This document shows, in pieces, positions 1 through 12,416 of a DNA stretch of 64,000 nt (positions are counted from its first letter, which is position 1; the number at the start of each line of letters is the position of its first letter). This DNA comes from Ascidia mentula (taxonomy: Eukaryota; Chordata; Ascidiacea; Phlebobranchia; Ascidiidae). The stretch is taken from contig OX387198.1 in the NCBI GenBank assembly GCA_947561715.1, positions 6,076,001 to 6,140,000 of the forward strand, read 5' to 3'. The translations under genes and the position numbers were made by a program. The notes beneath the pieces were generated by a model. It worked only from the letters and a program-made list of their open reading frames with translations, was not told the DNA's origin and searched no databases.

Positions 1-142
1 AAAACACTGGAGTATGTTTCAAACCTGTACATACAGATTGTATGATAAGATTGTTTGCAATGTAAGCACGAGCCACGAATATATGTTTTACAGATAACCA
101 AGTTAAAATTGATTTACCAAATGCAGATATTCATAGTTCACA
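1..142 (+). promoter_or_regulatory. 5' flank of receptor R1
   Basis: No gene is visible. The first ~100 bases match almost word for word the stretch just upstream of P2 (about 31706-31805), so R1 and P2 share a recently duplicated promoter-proximal segment although their effector tails differ. No clear TATA box is visible in the part present. Confidence 0.4.
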
Positions 143-3109
143 ATGTTCACCAAGTTTGTGTCTGTTCTGCTCATTATACAAAATGTGGAAGTGTCAATGG
201 CAACAAACGGTAAACCTTTAAAGACATTAAATGTTAATCAAAAGGACCAACAAGACATTGCATTTATCTGTGTTTAGATTGCGGCCTCATATCAAAATCA
301 TTGAATAACACCATATTAACCTTGTCCGATGATCTTGTTGATGCGAACACTGCACAAGAGAAATGTTCGTTGCTTGGTGGAAATCTAGCCATGACCAAAG
401 ACCTATATATTAACGAGTTATTAATTGAAATGACCAAACAATATACAAAAGGTGTGCGAATTTTGTACCTCATAACCAAACAACTTGTCAATAAAGACAT
501 TTTCGGTTTGACACGACTTTGGATTTTCTACGATTTTGTGGGCGGGCATACATTCAGATTTCAAAACTATTCAAGTAACATCAGTTACTGGAAAAGTGCA
601 AAACAACTTGGTGTACTTTGGTACATCGATTTCTTCACAAGGTAATGTAAAGGCAGTCAGTATCATTTAACAATGTTTGGCAAAATTTAAACCTACTTAG
701 AGGTTCATACGATAACTTTATCATTTAGAAGCCATGATGGAAATGAGGAAGAAATATTTTTCTGCGAGGCACTAAATGGGGAAAGAAGAAAGTGGAGATT
801 GACAGTTGGCAAAAACTGTGAACAGGGTGTAAAACACAACTTAACCTGGAATGGTACTAATTGTGTCATTGTTTGCACATAGCAAGAACATTATGTTAAG
901 TGTGTCGCTGGTGAAAATTGAATTTACCAGTTAAACCCCTATAAGTTGACCGGTTATAACATAAGACTGGTTATTTCATTAACTTTCGATTTCACTGCGT
1001 TTTCTATTTCAGGTTGGAATTTACAATTTTCTCTGTTTGCACCAAAAACAGTCAAACCGGGATTCAAGGAAATATACGTGTTCAAAAACAATATCCATTC
1101 TAGCATGGTACGAGAAACCAACCATTCCTACGGAACCTTTAATCAATACGAGCAATACACATTTACTCCAGGTTAAGATAAACTTTGTTATGTCTTTAAC
1201 ATTGTTAAACGACACAACTCTTTTTCTTCGTTTTAAGATATCAATGTTATGATCGGGGCTCGTTAACAATTCCCAACTTGGAGGTTGGTTTTGGAGCGAC
1301 GGATCTCCTGCAAACTATTCTGTTTCCAACGTTACATCCTGTCAGCAGGGGGCGCTCCATTATGGAGATGGTTGGGAGAAATCGAGTGTTAATTGTGTTG
1401 GACAACCAGCTTACTACGCCTGTCAATTTAAATGTTAGTATGTAACAATGTGTGCGAAATAATGTTTTAAGTTTTGTGTTTAAAACGATTTATTATGTAG
1501 CAAAGTGATGTATCATCCACAATTAACTAAACCTAAAATAACGCAGTAATGTTTCATGCAATGGTATGATTGGCAGGATCGCCCCACTGCGCATGTCCTC
1601 ACTTGTCGATCACAGCTAACGTATCGCGATCAGTTTACAGGCTTCGCAGCCCAAATGTTTTTCAGATCTCGCTACCACTTGTCGGTAAAGACTGACTGAC
1701 TCAGCTAGACTGCAATGCCTGGGCTGGTTAGCCCAACTTTTTGTAACTAAGGGTGTTATTTTGTTGCACAAACAAGTTTTTCTAAGATAAATAACGCGTT
1801 CGTAACAAATGTGAAATATTGTGTTTATTATATTGTTTGATAAAAGCACATCTTCCCATTTCAACTCAGCATACAACAATTTTAAAATCCAACGTATGTA
1901 AAGTCAGTTTCACATAAATACTTTGCAGTTGTTACATCCGTGACGAAAGTCGCAGACAATTCCCCTCTTGTTGTTATTAGCTGGAATGGATTGACATCGC
2001 TTGTCAGGAATCATAACCTTTCTGCTGAGGTAACCCTGACATGCATAATTTCCCAGTAATTTACATTTCCCAGACTTGATATATTTTTAGGTAGAAATCA
2101 CTGTGTTGGAATTAATGCACTCTGTTTACGTGCCTTACGAAAACGCCTCATTTCAATTAACAAACCTGAACTACTCAACAAACTACACATTTCGGGTTGG
2201 TATTTTTCGATGTCTAAATGGGAAAATAACACTATCTTGCGTAAAACTAACGAATGTAAAGTCTATCTTATTTCACCTATTATTTCAAACATTGTCTTAG
2301 CATGTAAATTTCGCATTGTTATCAATAGGTGTCAGCGTTGGTTTCAGGTTGCGTGCAAGAAAACGTCACGACATTCCTGGAGGTTACAACATCGGGTATT
2401 CCCCCAACGACTCACTTCAACCAGAGCAGTAAAATAACATTTGATTATATAAGAGTTAGTTAATTAAGAATTAATATTTCTTGCAGTAACAACTTCATCA
2501 GGATTTGCCAACAACAGTAACAATGTCGAAAACTACATTATCGGTTTGATAATTGGAGTGATTTCGGCTCTGCTTGTTCTCGCAGCTATCCTAGTATTTG
2601 GTTTATTGTTCTATAAACGAAGGTGAATGCGACTGAGTGCACATTAACTTACGATGTAACGCGTATTGTAAATAGGTAATCAACTTACAATTAAATAACA
2701 AGTGTCATTTGTCATCGCATTGCGACGTGCTTTTATTGTGTATTAAGTAGAACATTCAGTGCAGTCAACAACCTGAAGCGTGTAGTTTGGTTGGTCTAGT
2801 TTTATTAAAATTTTATATCGAATTTAAATACAACCAGATACGACATGTCCAAATCAACCAATTTTCAACAAACAATAAATCAACCTGGCGCTTCAGAAAA
2901 ATCTGTCCATAACAAGCTTTCACACAACCCAGCATTAAAAGTGGCAGTCTACCTTTTAACAAACGGTAGGTAACTTTTTATTTTAATAACTGCAGCTGTG
3001 TAATCGTATACAATACTTGATAGAGCATCAAACAACTGACCAGATTACGTACGCCAACGTCCAACCTTCCTCTCATCCACCAAACCACGTGTACGAAAGT
3101 ATGAAGTGA
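143..3109 (+). pseudogene. R1: lectin-like/FN3 receptor with ITIM tail, damaged
   Basis: Twelve-exon receptor of about 500 residues. The signal peptide starts [13 protein letters not shown] (exon 143-209). Lectin-like head exons are about 278-451, 506-641, 729-853, 1013-1171 and 1238-1433. FN3 exons are 1929-2029, 2091-2195 and 2329-2428. The transmembrane exon is about 2487-2622 (IIGVISALLVLAAILVFGLL, then FYKRR), and tail exons are 2838-2965 and 3024-3109. The tail ends with ITYANV (ITIM consensus) and YESMK (YxxM). Two defects are visible against paralogs. One extra A in head exon 6 (CGTTAACAA instead of CGTTACAA near 1260-1266) gives an in-frame TAA. The acceptor before exon 3 reads CG at 504-505 instead of AG. 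The 54-base intron there is open and divisible by 3, so retention would not shift frame. Ligand unknown; inhibitory signalling is inferred from the tail. Confidence 0.75.
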
Positions 3110-4224
3110 CGTAACAGCTTTCTTTACAGGATGAATTTTTGTGACCAATTTTAGTTTGTGTTACGTAACTACTTGCAAACATAGAATTCAAGATATAAAA
3201 ACATTGGTCACATAAACAGCCAGATTAGGTCATTATCGTTCAACATCTCTTTTGCATAGGAATGCGCATTTGTTCAACGCCTGTCTTATCAAGAGCACAG
3301 AAAAGATTACTTGTATTCTCACACGATTCGATCTCGTTTCCGATGTGATATTAATTTCCAACCGCTAATAGTAACATTTTCAATGTGTTTTACTTTTTCG
3401 TTTGTAATGTGTTTTTCCATTCTGTTCAGTTTGACGTAGGATTTCTTTAATGTCCTTGTGTTAAGAATTAGGTTGATTTGAACCTCCATGTAACCAAGAT
3501 GATAATGTGCAGGCGGTATAATATAATGTCCTCACTGTCAGGTGTGTTTGGCTCGTGGTGTTTATTCGGACCGGGAACAAAGAAAAGATGTGTCTGTTTT
3601 TTAAGGTTAACTGTAAGATTTCCATGTTTCGAAATCAATGAAAACAATTCCTTTCCTTTCAAAGTATTATCATGCAGCGCATAGTGTTGTGATTTATTGC
3701 AGCAACATACGTACACATTTCAAACCCCACGCTTTGTTGTGGATTAAATACGCATCTTGTAAAACTCCTTTAACCGGCTCAAGCGGCGACTAAACGTTAA
3801 TTTTTAAACAGCTCAAAGGGTTAAGGAACAACAAGACAGCTCTCTTTCTTATTTTGAATATCGTGAAAACCTGATATCAGTCAATAGTGCAAAAATTATC
3901 ATGCTTTTTTAACCCGTGTGTTCATCCCACAACAAGACGTGGGTTATAAAATATTCACGTGAGTCGCTGCATAAAATCACAACGCAATGCTTTGAGATGT
4001 AATGTTTAGCAAACCTTGTGAAATAAGCCTACTACACATTTCGATGCCAAACCATCGCTCCGTTTCGTTGTTTTATTCTCTAAATCAGTTTTTTCCAGAC
4101 AATGAACGTTGTATATTTTGTTGGGATTAACTTGTATACCGAGGTGGTCTGTACATACAAACGTATCGTTGTTATCAAAACCCAGCGCCATTTCAGAAGT
4201 TGTTGATGCAGCCAGTTGCTGGTA
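3110..4224. other. Intergenic block, duplicated downstream of R2 and before P3
   Basis: I see no gene. The block recurs with small changes after R2 (7883-8800) and before P3 (about 54.5-55.8 kb), so it moved with the gene duplications. Short open frames on either strand are not kept open in all copies. Phrases such as the GTGTTTGGCTCGTGGTGTT stretch recur in most intergenic regions of the window. Confidence 0.5.
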
Positions 4225-4438
4225 GGCCTATATTATTTTTGCGCACGCGTAAACGGAACCGCGATTGCCCGACCAGTAAGCACAACTAAAGAAACCTTTA
4301 GATAAGAAAATCTTGCATGGAGCCAGTAGCTAAGCAGTAAGGAAAAAACCTTGAAACACTCGTGTAAATTTTAAAATATCAGTCAATATTTGTTACTCAT
4401 AACAAAGGCAAAAATGCCCTCAGTTTGGATATATAAAG
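4225..4438 (+). promoter_or_regulatory. Conserved upstream module and TATA-like box of R2
   Basis: A module with the core GTAAACGGAACCGCGAT and ending AGCTAAGCAGTA lies about 330-440 bases before the R2 start codon. Close copies sit at the same place before R3 (8801-8912), P1 (14049-14158) and P3 (55826-55938). Degenerate versions lie before P2 and R5. TATATAAAG at 4430-4438 is about 230 bases before the ATG and is repeated before R3 and P3. Promoter function is inferred from position and recurrence; the copies are young, so conservation alone is weak support. Confidence 0.4.
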
Positions 4439-4665
4439 TTTTAAATAAAACAGTTGGATGATTTGAGGTACATAAAGATGTCATTGTATCAAATCCATAA
4501 TTTTAATGCCAGAAATAGTTGTTTTCACACCTCTTATACAGTACGACGTCCAAATTCGTGTGATACGATATTTTTCATCAACGATAGTAAGAACGAATGC
4601 AAGTTTTATGTGAAATAAGTAAATTATGAAATACCAAATGTAGATGCAGTTTTTTCCAACACACA

Positions 4666-7600
4666 ATGTTCATCAAGTTTGTGTCAGTTCTGCTCATTAT
4701 ACAAAATGTGGAAGTGTCAATGGCAACAAACGGTAAGCCTTTAAAGACATTAAATGTTAATCAAAAGGACCAACAAGACATTGCGTTTATCTGTTATTAG
4801 ATTGCGGCCTCATATCAAATTCATTAAATGACACCATATTAACTTTGTCCGATGATCTTGTTGATGCGAACATTGCACAAGAGAAATGTTTGTTGCTTGG
4901 TGGAAATCTAACCATGACCAAAGACCTATATATCAACGAGTTATTAATTCAATTAATGACCAAACAATCTACCAAAGATGTGCAAATTCTGTACATCGTA
5001 ACCTAACAACTTGTCAATAAAGACATTTTAGGTTTGACACGAATTTGGATTTTTTATGATTTTGAGGGCGGGGATACATTTAGATTTCAAAACTATTCAA
5101 CTAATGTCAGTTACTGGAAAAGTGCAAAACAACTTGGTGTACTTTGGTACATCGATTTCTTCACAAGGTAATATAAAGACAGCTAGTATTATTTGACAAC
5201 GTTTGGGAAAATCTGAACCTACCTGAAGGTTCCTGATAACCGATTCCGGGAATTATTCCCCATTCCCAACCCATAGATGTAACGATTTCCATCAGTATGG
5301 AAAATATGTTTTCTGAGTTAATATCTTTCATTTGAGACAAATATATTTCGCTATAAAGCATTTTCAGTGTCTGTAAAAACAACTTAAAAAAATAAAGCAA
5401 AGCACTGAAAGCTCATCGCTGTCTTAAGAACTACGATAACTTTGTCGTTTAGAAGCCATGATAGAAATGAGGAAAAAATATTTTTCTGCGATGCACATAA
5501 TGGGGACAGAAGAAAGTGGAGAGTGGTAGTTGGCAATAACTGTGACGTGACTGGTACACATTTTGCTGTAGATTGCAAATGGCCAAAACATAATGTTTGA
5601 CGTTTCTCTCAATCAAATTGACTTACCAGCTAGCCCCCTTAAATTGGAACATAAGAAACATTTATTTTATTACCTTGAACAAACTTAACACCACGTTAAC
5701 ATTTTCTGATTACAGGATGGAATTTACAATTTTCACTGTTTGCTTCAAAAACACTTCAACCGGGATACAAAGAAATATACGTATACGAAAACAATATCTA
5801 TTCGAGCATGCTACGAAATGTCAACCATCCCTACGGCAACTTTAATCAGTCTCGACAATCCACATTTACTCCAGGTTGAGATAAGCATCGTTAAAATCGT
5901 GAACATTCATTAGAAATAACCATCTTGTTATCTTCGTTTTAAGATATTAATGTCATGATCGGAGCTCGTTACAATTCCCTACTTGGTGGTTGGTTTTGGA
6001 GCAATGGATCTCCTGCAAACTATTCTGTTTCCAACGTTACATCCTGTCAGCAGGGGACGCTCCGTCATGGAGATGGTTGGGAGAAATCGAGTGTTGATTG
6101 TGTTGGACAACCAGCTTACTACGCCTGTCAATTTAAATGTTAGTATGTAACAATGTGTGTAAAAAATGATCTAAATTTTGTGTTATTAAAGATTTTATTA
6201 TGTAGCAAAGTGATGTATCATCCACAATAAAGTAACTAAACCTAAAATAACGCAGTAATGTTTCATGCAATGGCATGATTGGCAGGATCGCCCCACTGCG
6301 CATCTCCTCATCTGTAGATCACAGCTAAAGTATCGCGATCAGTTTACAGGCTTCGCAGCCCAAATTTTTCACATCTCGCTCCGGCTTGTCGAGAAACACT
6401 GGCTGATTCAGCTAGGCTGCAATGCCTGGGCTGCGAATCTGGTTAGCCCAGCGTCGGGAGTTCCAACTTTACCAGGAGCTTGATTTTTCGGATCTCGCTC
6501 CGACTCTTGTTGCTTTGCAAAACTTTTTAAAATTAAGGGTGTTATTTTGCTCCACAAAACATGTTATTCTAAGCTAAACAACACTTTCGTAACAAATGTG
6601 AAATATTGGTTTAATATATTGTTTTCAACTCAGCTTATAACAATTTTAAAATCCGACGTATGTAACGTCAGTTTCATATAAATACTTTGCAGTTGTTGCA
6701 TCAGTGACGAAAGTCGCAGGCAATTCCCCTCTTGTTGTTATTAGCTGGAATGGATTGACATCGCTTGTCAGGAATCATAACCTTTCTGCTAAGGTAACCC
6801 TGACATGCATAATTCCCCAGTAATTTACATTTCCCAGACTTGATATCTTTTTAGGTAGAAATCACTGTGTTGGAATTAATGCACTCTCTTTACGTGCCTT
6901 ACGAAAACGCATCCTTTCAATTAACAAACCTGAACTACTCAACAAACTACACTTTTCGGGTTGGTATTTTTCGATATCTAAATGGGCAAATAACACCATC
7001 TTGCGCAAAAACTAACGAATGTAAAGTTTATCTTGTTTCACCTACTATTTCAAACATTGTCTAAGCATGTAAATTTCGCATTGTTATCAATAGGTGTCAG
7101 CGTTGGTTTCAGGTTGCGTGCAAGAAAACGTCAGGACATTCCTGGAAGTTACAACATCGGGTATTCCCCCAACGACACACTTCAAACAGAGCCGTAAAAT
7201 AACACTTAATTATATAAGAGTTAGTTAATAAAGAATTAACATTTCTTGCAGTAACAACTTCAGCAAGATTTGCCACGTCCAACAGTAACAATGTCGAAAA
7301 CTACATTATCGGTTTACTAATTGGAGTGATTTCGGCTCTGCTTGTTCTCGCAGCCATCCTAGTATTTGGTCTATTGTTCTATAAACAAAGGTGAATGCGA
7401 CTGAGTGCACATTAACTTACGATGTAATGCGTATTGTAAATAGGTAATCAACTTACAATTAAATAACAACTGTCATTTGTCTTGGCATTGCGACGTGCTT
7501 TTATTGTGTATTAAGTAGAGCATTTAGTGCAGTCAACAACCTGAAGCGTGTAGTTTGGTTGGTCTAATTTTAATAAAATATTAAATCTGATTTAAATACA

Positions 7601-7882
7601 ACCAGATACGACATGTCCAAACCAACCAATTTTCAACAAACAATAAATCAATCTGGCGCTTCAGAAAAATCTGTCCATAACAATCTATCACACAACCAAG
7701 CATCAAAAGTAGAAGGCTACCTTTTCCCAATTGGTAGGTAACTTTTTATTATTTTTATTCAACTGTAACTGTGTAATCGTATACAATACTTGACAGAGCA
7801 TCAAACAACTGACCAGATTACGTATCCCAACGTCCAACCTTCCTCTCATCCACCAAACCACGTGTACGAAAGTATGAAGTGA
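4666..7882 (+). CDS. R2: lectin-like/FN3 receptor with ITIM tail, one splice-site defect
   Basis: Same twelve-exon plan as R1, predicted type I membrane protein of about 500 residues. Signal peptide [13 protein letters not shown]; head type I ([16 protein letters not shown] in exon 5); intact exon 6 ending at about 6139; FN3 exons near 6693, 6857 and 7095; transmembrane exon near 7252-7391; tail exons near 7604 and 7799-7882. The tail carries ITYPNV (ITIM consensus) and YESMK. Exons 3 to 12 stay open. The donor after exon 2 reads GATGTG at 4977-4982 where paralogs have GGTGTG, so GT is lost. The next GT would shift frame, and retention meets a TAA at about 5004-5006. The gene is therefore either recently disabled or uses a non-canonical donor. 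Intron 3 holds a ~190-base segment that R1 and R6 lack. Confidence 0.7.
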
Positions 7883-9000
7883 CGTAACAGCTTTCTTTAC
7901 ATGATGAATTTTTGTGACCAATTTTAGTTTATGTTACGTAACTACGTGCAAACATAGAATTCAAGATATAAAATCAATGGTCACAAAAACAGCCAGATTA
8001 GGTCATTATCGTTCAGAATCTCTTTATTACATAGGAATGCGCATTTGTTCAACGCCTGTCATATCAAAGAGCACAGAAACGATTGCTTGTTTTCTCACGC
8101 GTTTCGATCTCGTTTCCGATGTGATATTAATTTCCAACCGCTAATAGTAATATTTTCAATGTGTTTTACTTTTTCGTTTGTAATGTGCTTTTCCATTCTG
8201 TGCAGTTTGACGTAGGATTTCTTCAATGTCCTTGTGTTGCGCATCAAGTAGATTAAAACCTCATGTGCCCATGATGATTATTTACGGGCGGTATAATATA
8301 ATTTCTTCACTGTCAGGTGTGTTTGGCTCGTGGTGTTTATTCGGACAGGAAACAAAGAAAAGATGTGTCTGTGTTTTTAAAGCTTAACTGTAAGATTTCC
8401 ATGTTTCGAAGTCAATGATAACAGTTCTTTTCCTTTCAAATAATTATCATGCCGTGCATAGTGTTGTGATTTGATGCAGCAACCTACGTAAAACGAGTGT
8501 TCATTCCAAAGCGTGGGTGAAAAAATATTCATGAGAGTCACTGCAGCAAATCACAACGCAATACTTGAGTTGTAATGTTAAGCAAACCTTGTGAAATAAA
8601 CCTACTACACATTTCGACGCCAAACCTTTGCTCCGTTTCATTGTTTTATTCTCTAAATTAGTTTTATCCAGACAAGGAACGTTGTATATTTTGTTGGGAT
8701 TAACTTGTATACCGAGGTGGTCTGTACATACAAACGTATCGTTGTTATCAAAACCCAGCGCCATTTCAGAAGATGTTGATGCAGCCAGTTGCTGGTAGGT
8801 TATATTATTTTTGCGCACGCGTAAACGGAACCGCGATTTCCCGACCAGTAAGCACAAATAAAGAGACCTTTAGATAAGAAACTCTTGCATGGAGCTAGTA
8901 GCTAAGCGGTAAGGAAAAAACCTTGAAACACTCGTGTTAGTTTCAAAATATCAGTCAATATTAGTTACTCATAACAAAGGCAAAAATACCTCAGTTTGGA
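7883..9000. other. Intergenic block between R2 and R3
   Basis: Duplicate of the R1-R2 spacer, with the upstream module at 8801-8912. The longest open frame, on the - strand (8501-8857), is broken in the equivalent blocks near 4.1 and 55.7 kb, so I do not call it a gene. Nothing else is visible. Confidence 0.45.
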
Positions 9001-9009
9001 TATATAAAG
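9001..9009 (+). promoter_or_regulatory. TATA-like box of R3
   Basis: TATATAAAG, about 230 bases before the R3 start codon, at the same relative position as in R2 (4430) and P3 (56030). Confidence 0.35.
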
Positions 9010-9235
9010 TTTTAAATAAAACAGTTAGATGATTTGAGGTGCATGAAGAAGTCATTGTATCAAATCCATTATTTTACTGTCAGAAATAGTTGTTTACACA
9101 CCTCTATACAGTACGACGTCCAAATTCGTGTGATACGATATGTTTCATAAACGATAGTAAGAACGAATGCAAGTTTTATGTGAAATAAGTAAATTATGAA
9201 ATACCAAATGTAGATGCAATTGTTTTCAACAAAAA

Positions 9236-12200
9236 ATGTTCAACAAGTTTGTGTCAGTTCTGCTCATTATACAAAATGCGGAAGTGTCAATGGCAACAAA
9301 CGGTAAGCCCTCAACGACATTAAATGTTACTCAAAAGGACCAACAAGACATTGCGTTTATCTGTTTTTAGATTGCGGCCTCATATCAACATCATTGAATG
9401 ACACCATATTAACTTTGTTCGATGATCTTGTTGATGCGAACACTGCACAAGAGAAATGTTCGTTGCTTGGTGGAAACCTAACCATGACCGAAGACCTATA
9501 TATCAACGAGTTATTAATTCAATTAATGACCAAACAACATACCAAAGGTGTGCGAATTCTGTACATCGTAACCTAACAACTTGTCAATAAAGACATTTTA
9601 GGTTTGACACGAATTTGGATTTTCTATGATTCTGAGGGTGGGGATACATTTAGATTTCAAAACCATTCAACTAATGTCAGTTACTGGATAAGTGCAAAAC
9701 AACTTGGTGTACTTTGGTACATAGATTTCTTTACAAGGTAATGTAAGGCAGCTAGTATTATATGACAACGTTTGGCCAAATCTAAACCTACCTGAAGGTT
9801 CCTTATGACCGATTCCGGGAATTATTTTTCCCAACCCATAGTTGTAACGATTTCCTTCCTTATGGAAAAATATGTTTTCTGGGTTAAAATCGTTCATGTG
9901 AGACAAATATATTTCGCTATAATGCTTTTTTAGTGACTGTAGAAACAAGTTAAAAAAATTAAAGCACAAGCACCAAAAAGCTCATCGCTGTGTTAAGAAC
10001 TGCGATAACTTTGTTATTTAGAAGCCATGACAGAAATGAGGAAGAAATATTTTTCTGCGATGCATTTAATGGGAAAAGAAGAAAATGGAGAGTGGTATTT
10101 GGCAATAACTGTGATGGATATGGTACACATTTTGCTGCAGATTGCAAATGGCCAAAACATAATGTTTAACGTTTCTCTCAAGAAAATTGACTTACCAGCT
10201 AGCCGTATTAAGTTGTAACATAAAAACAATTTATTTCATTACTTTGAACAAACTTAACACCACGTCAACATTTTCTGATTACAGGATGGAATTTACAATT
10301 TTCCTTGTTTGCTTCAAAAACACTTCAACCGGGATACAAGGAAATATACGTATACGAAAACAATATCCAATCTAATATGCTACGAAATGTTAACCATCCC
10401 TACGGAATATTTAATAAGTATCGACAATTCACATTTACTCCAGGTTGAGATAAGCTTCGTTAAAATCTTGAACATTCAGGAAAAATAACAATCTTGTATT
10501 CTTCGTTTTCAGACATCAATGTTATGATCGGGGCTCGTTACAATTTCCAACTTGGTGGTTGGTTTTGGAGCGACGGATCTCCTGCAAACTATTCTGTTTC
10601 CAATGTTACATCCTGTCAGCAGGGAGTGCTCCATTATGGAGATGGTTGGGAGAAATCGAGTGTTGATTGTGTTGGGCAACCAGCTTACTACGCCTGTCAA
10701 TTTAAATGTTAGTATGTAACAATGTGTGTCAAAAATGATCTAAATTTTGTGCCTAAAAAGATTTTATTATGTAGCAAAGTGATGTATCACCCGCAATTAA
10801 CTAAACATAAAATAACGCAGTAATATTTCATGCAATGGCATGATTGGCAGGATCGCCCCACTGCGCATCTCCTCACTTGTAGATCACAGCTAACGTATCG
10901 CGATCAGTTTACAGTCTTCGCAGGCTAAAATTTTTTAGATCTCGTTCCGGCTTGTCGAGAAAAACTGGCTGACTCAGCTAAGCTGTAATGCCTGGGCTTC
11001 GATGCTGGTTAGTTCATCGTCGTGAGATCCAACTTTACCAGGAGCTTGATTTCTCAGATCTCGCACCGACTCTTGTTGCTTTGTCAAACGTTTTTTTGTT
11101 AAAGGTGTTATTTTGTTGCAAAAAAACAAGTTTTTCTGAGCTAAATAACGCTTTCGTAACAAATGTGAAATATTGGTTATTATATTGTTTGGTAAAAGCA
11201 CATCTTCCCATTTTAACTGAGCATTTAACAATTTTAAAATCCAACGTATGTAACGTGTAATACTTTGCAGTTGTTGCATCAGTGACGAAAGTTGCAGGCA
11301 ATTCCCCTCTTATTGTTATTAGCTGGAATGGATTGACATCGCTTGTCAGGAATCATACTCCTTTATTCTAAGGTAACGTAACTTTACCAGACATGATTCT
11401 CCAGTAATTTACATTGCCGAGACTTGTTACATTTTAGGTAGAAATAACTGTATTGGAATTAATGCATTCTGTTTACGTGTCTTACGAAAACGCATCAATT
11501 CAATTAACAAACCTGAACTACTCAACAAACTACACTTTTCGGGTTGGTATTTAATGGCATGTAGTATTACCGTGTCTAATAAGAGACAAACGAAAGCAAA
11601 TTCTCTCCCTTTATTGTCAATAGGTGTCAGCGTTGATTTCTGGCTGCGTGCAAAAAAACGTCACGACATTCGTGTCGGTAACAACATCGGGCATTCCCCC
11701 AACGACTCACTTCAACCAGAGCAGTAAAATAACGATTAAATATACAAGCATTTGTTAATGAGGAATTAATATTTATTGCAGTAGCAACATCAACCGGATT
11801 TTCCGAGTCCAACAGTAACAATGTCGAAAACTATAATCCCAGTTTACTAATTGGAGTGATTTCGGCTCTGCTTGCTCTCGCAGCCATCCTAGTGTTTGGT
11901 TTATTGTTCTATAAACGAAGGTGAATGCAACTGATTACACATTTTACCTACGATGTAAAGGGTATTTAGAATTGCATGGCATGTTTCATTTCCTTCGTTG
12001 TGCGATGTGTACGTCCTATTACCTAATTAGAAGTTTTGCTACATCAAATAACGCCACGTTGGTTGTTTGGTTTGTTTAGTTTTAACAAAAACATGTATCC
12101 ACGCACTTGTGAACGTTTTGACGAATTAAAATACAAACAGGTACGACATGTCCAAACTAACCTTTTTGTAACTATCAAAAAATCCATCAGGCGATCCAGG

Positions 12201-12416
12201 AAAATCTGACCTTGCCAATGTATCACATCAGCGAGTAACGGAAGAGGAAGGCAACCTTTCATCAAACAGTTAGTAGCGAGGTTTATTTTAATAACCGTTA
12301 AACTATGTGAATGTGAAATGCACTTGACAGAGCATCAAACAACTGGCCAGATTACGTATGCCAACGTCCCACCTTCCTCTCATCAACCAAATCACGTGTA
12401 CGAAAGTATGAAGTGA
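9236..12416 (+). pseudogene. R3: lectin-like/FN3/ITIM receptor, damaged
   Basis: Same exon order as R1 and R2. Signal peptide [13 protein letters not shown]; head type I; exon 6 about 10514-10708; FN3 exons start near 11271, 11438 and 11625; transmembrane exon near 11782-11922; tail exons near 12139 and 12331-12416, with ITYANV and YESMK. Two lesions are clear against the near-identical R6. FN3 exon 7 has one extra base near 11356-11372, giving TTC TAA. Tail exon 11 reads TTG TAA near 12168 where R6 reads TTG GAA. The last ~2.2 kb (about 10405-12660) is nearly identical to 51727-53985 of R6, so R3 and R6 exchanged or duplicated this part recently and the lesions are young. Confidence 0.75.

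Noticed and set aside
8501-8857. - strand open frame of 118 codons between R2 and R3
   Set aside because: The homologous blocks near 4.1 and 55.7 kb do not keep it open, and there is no domain.
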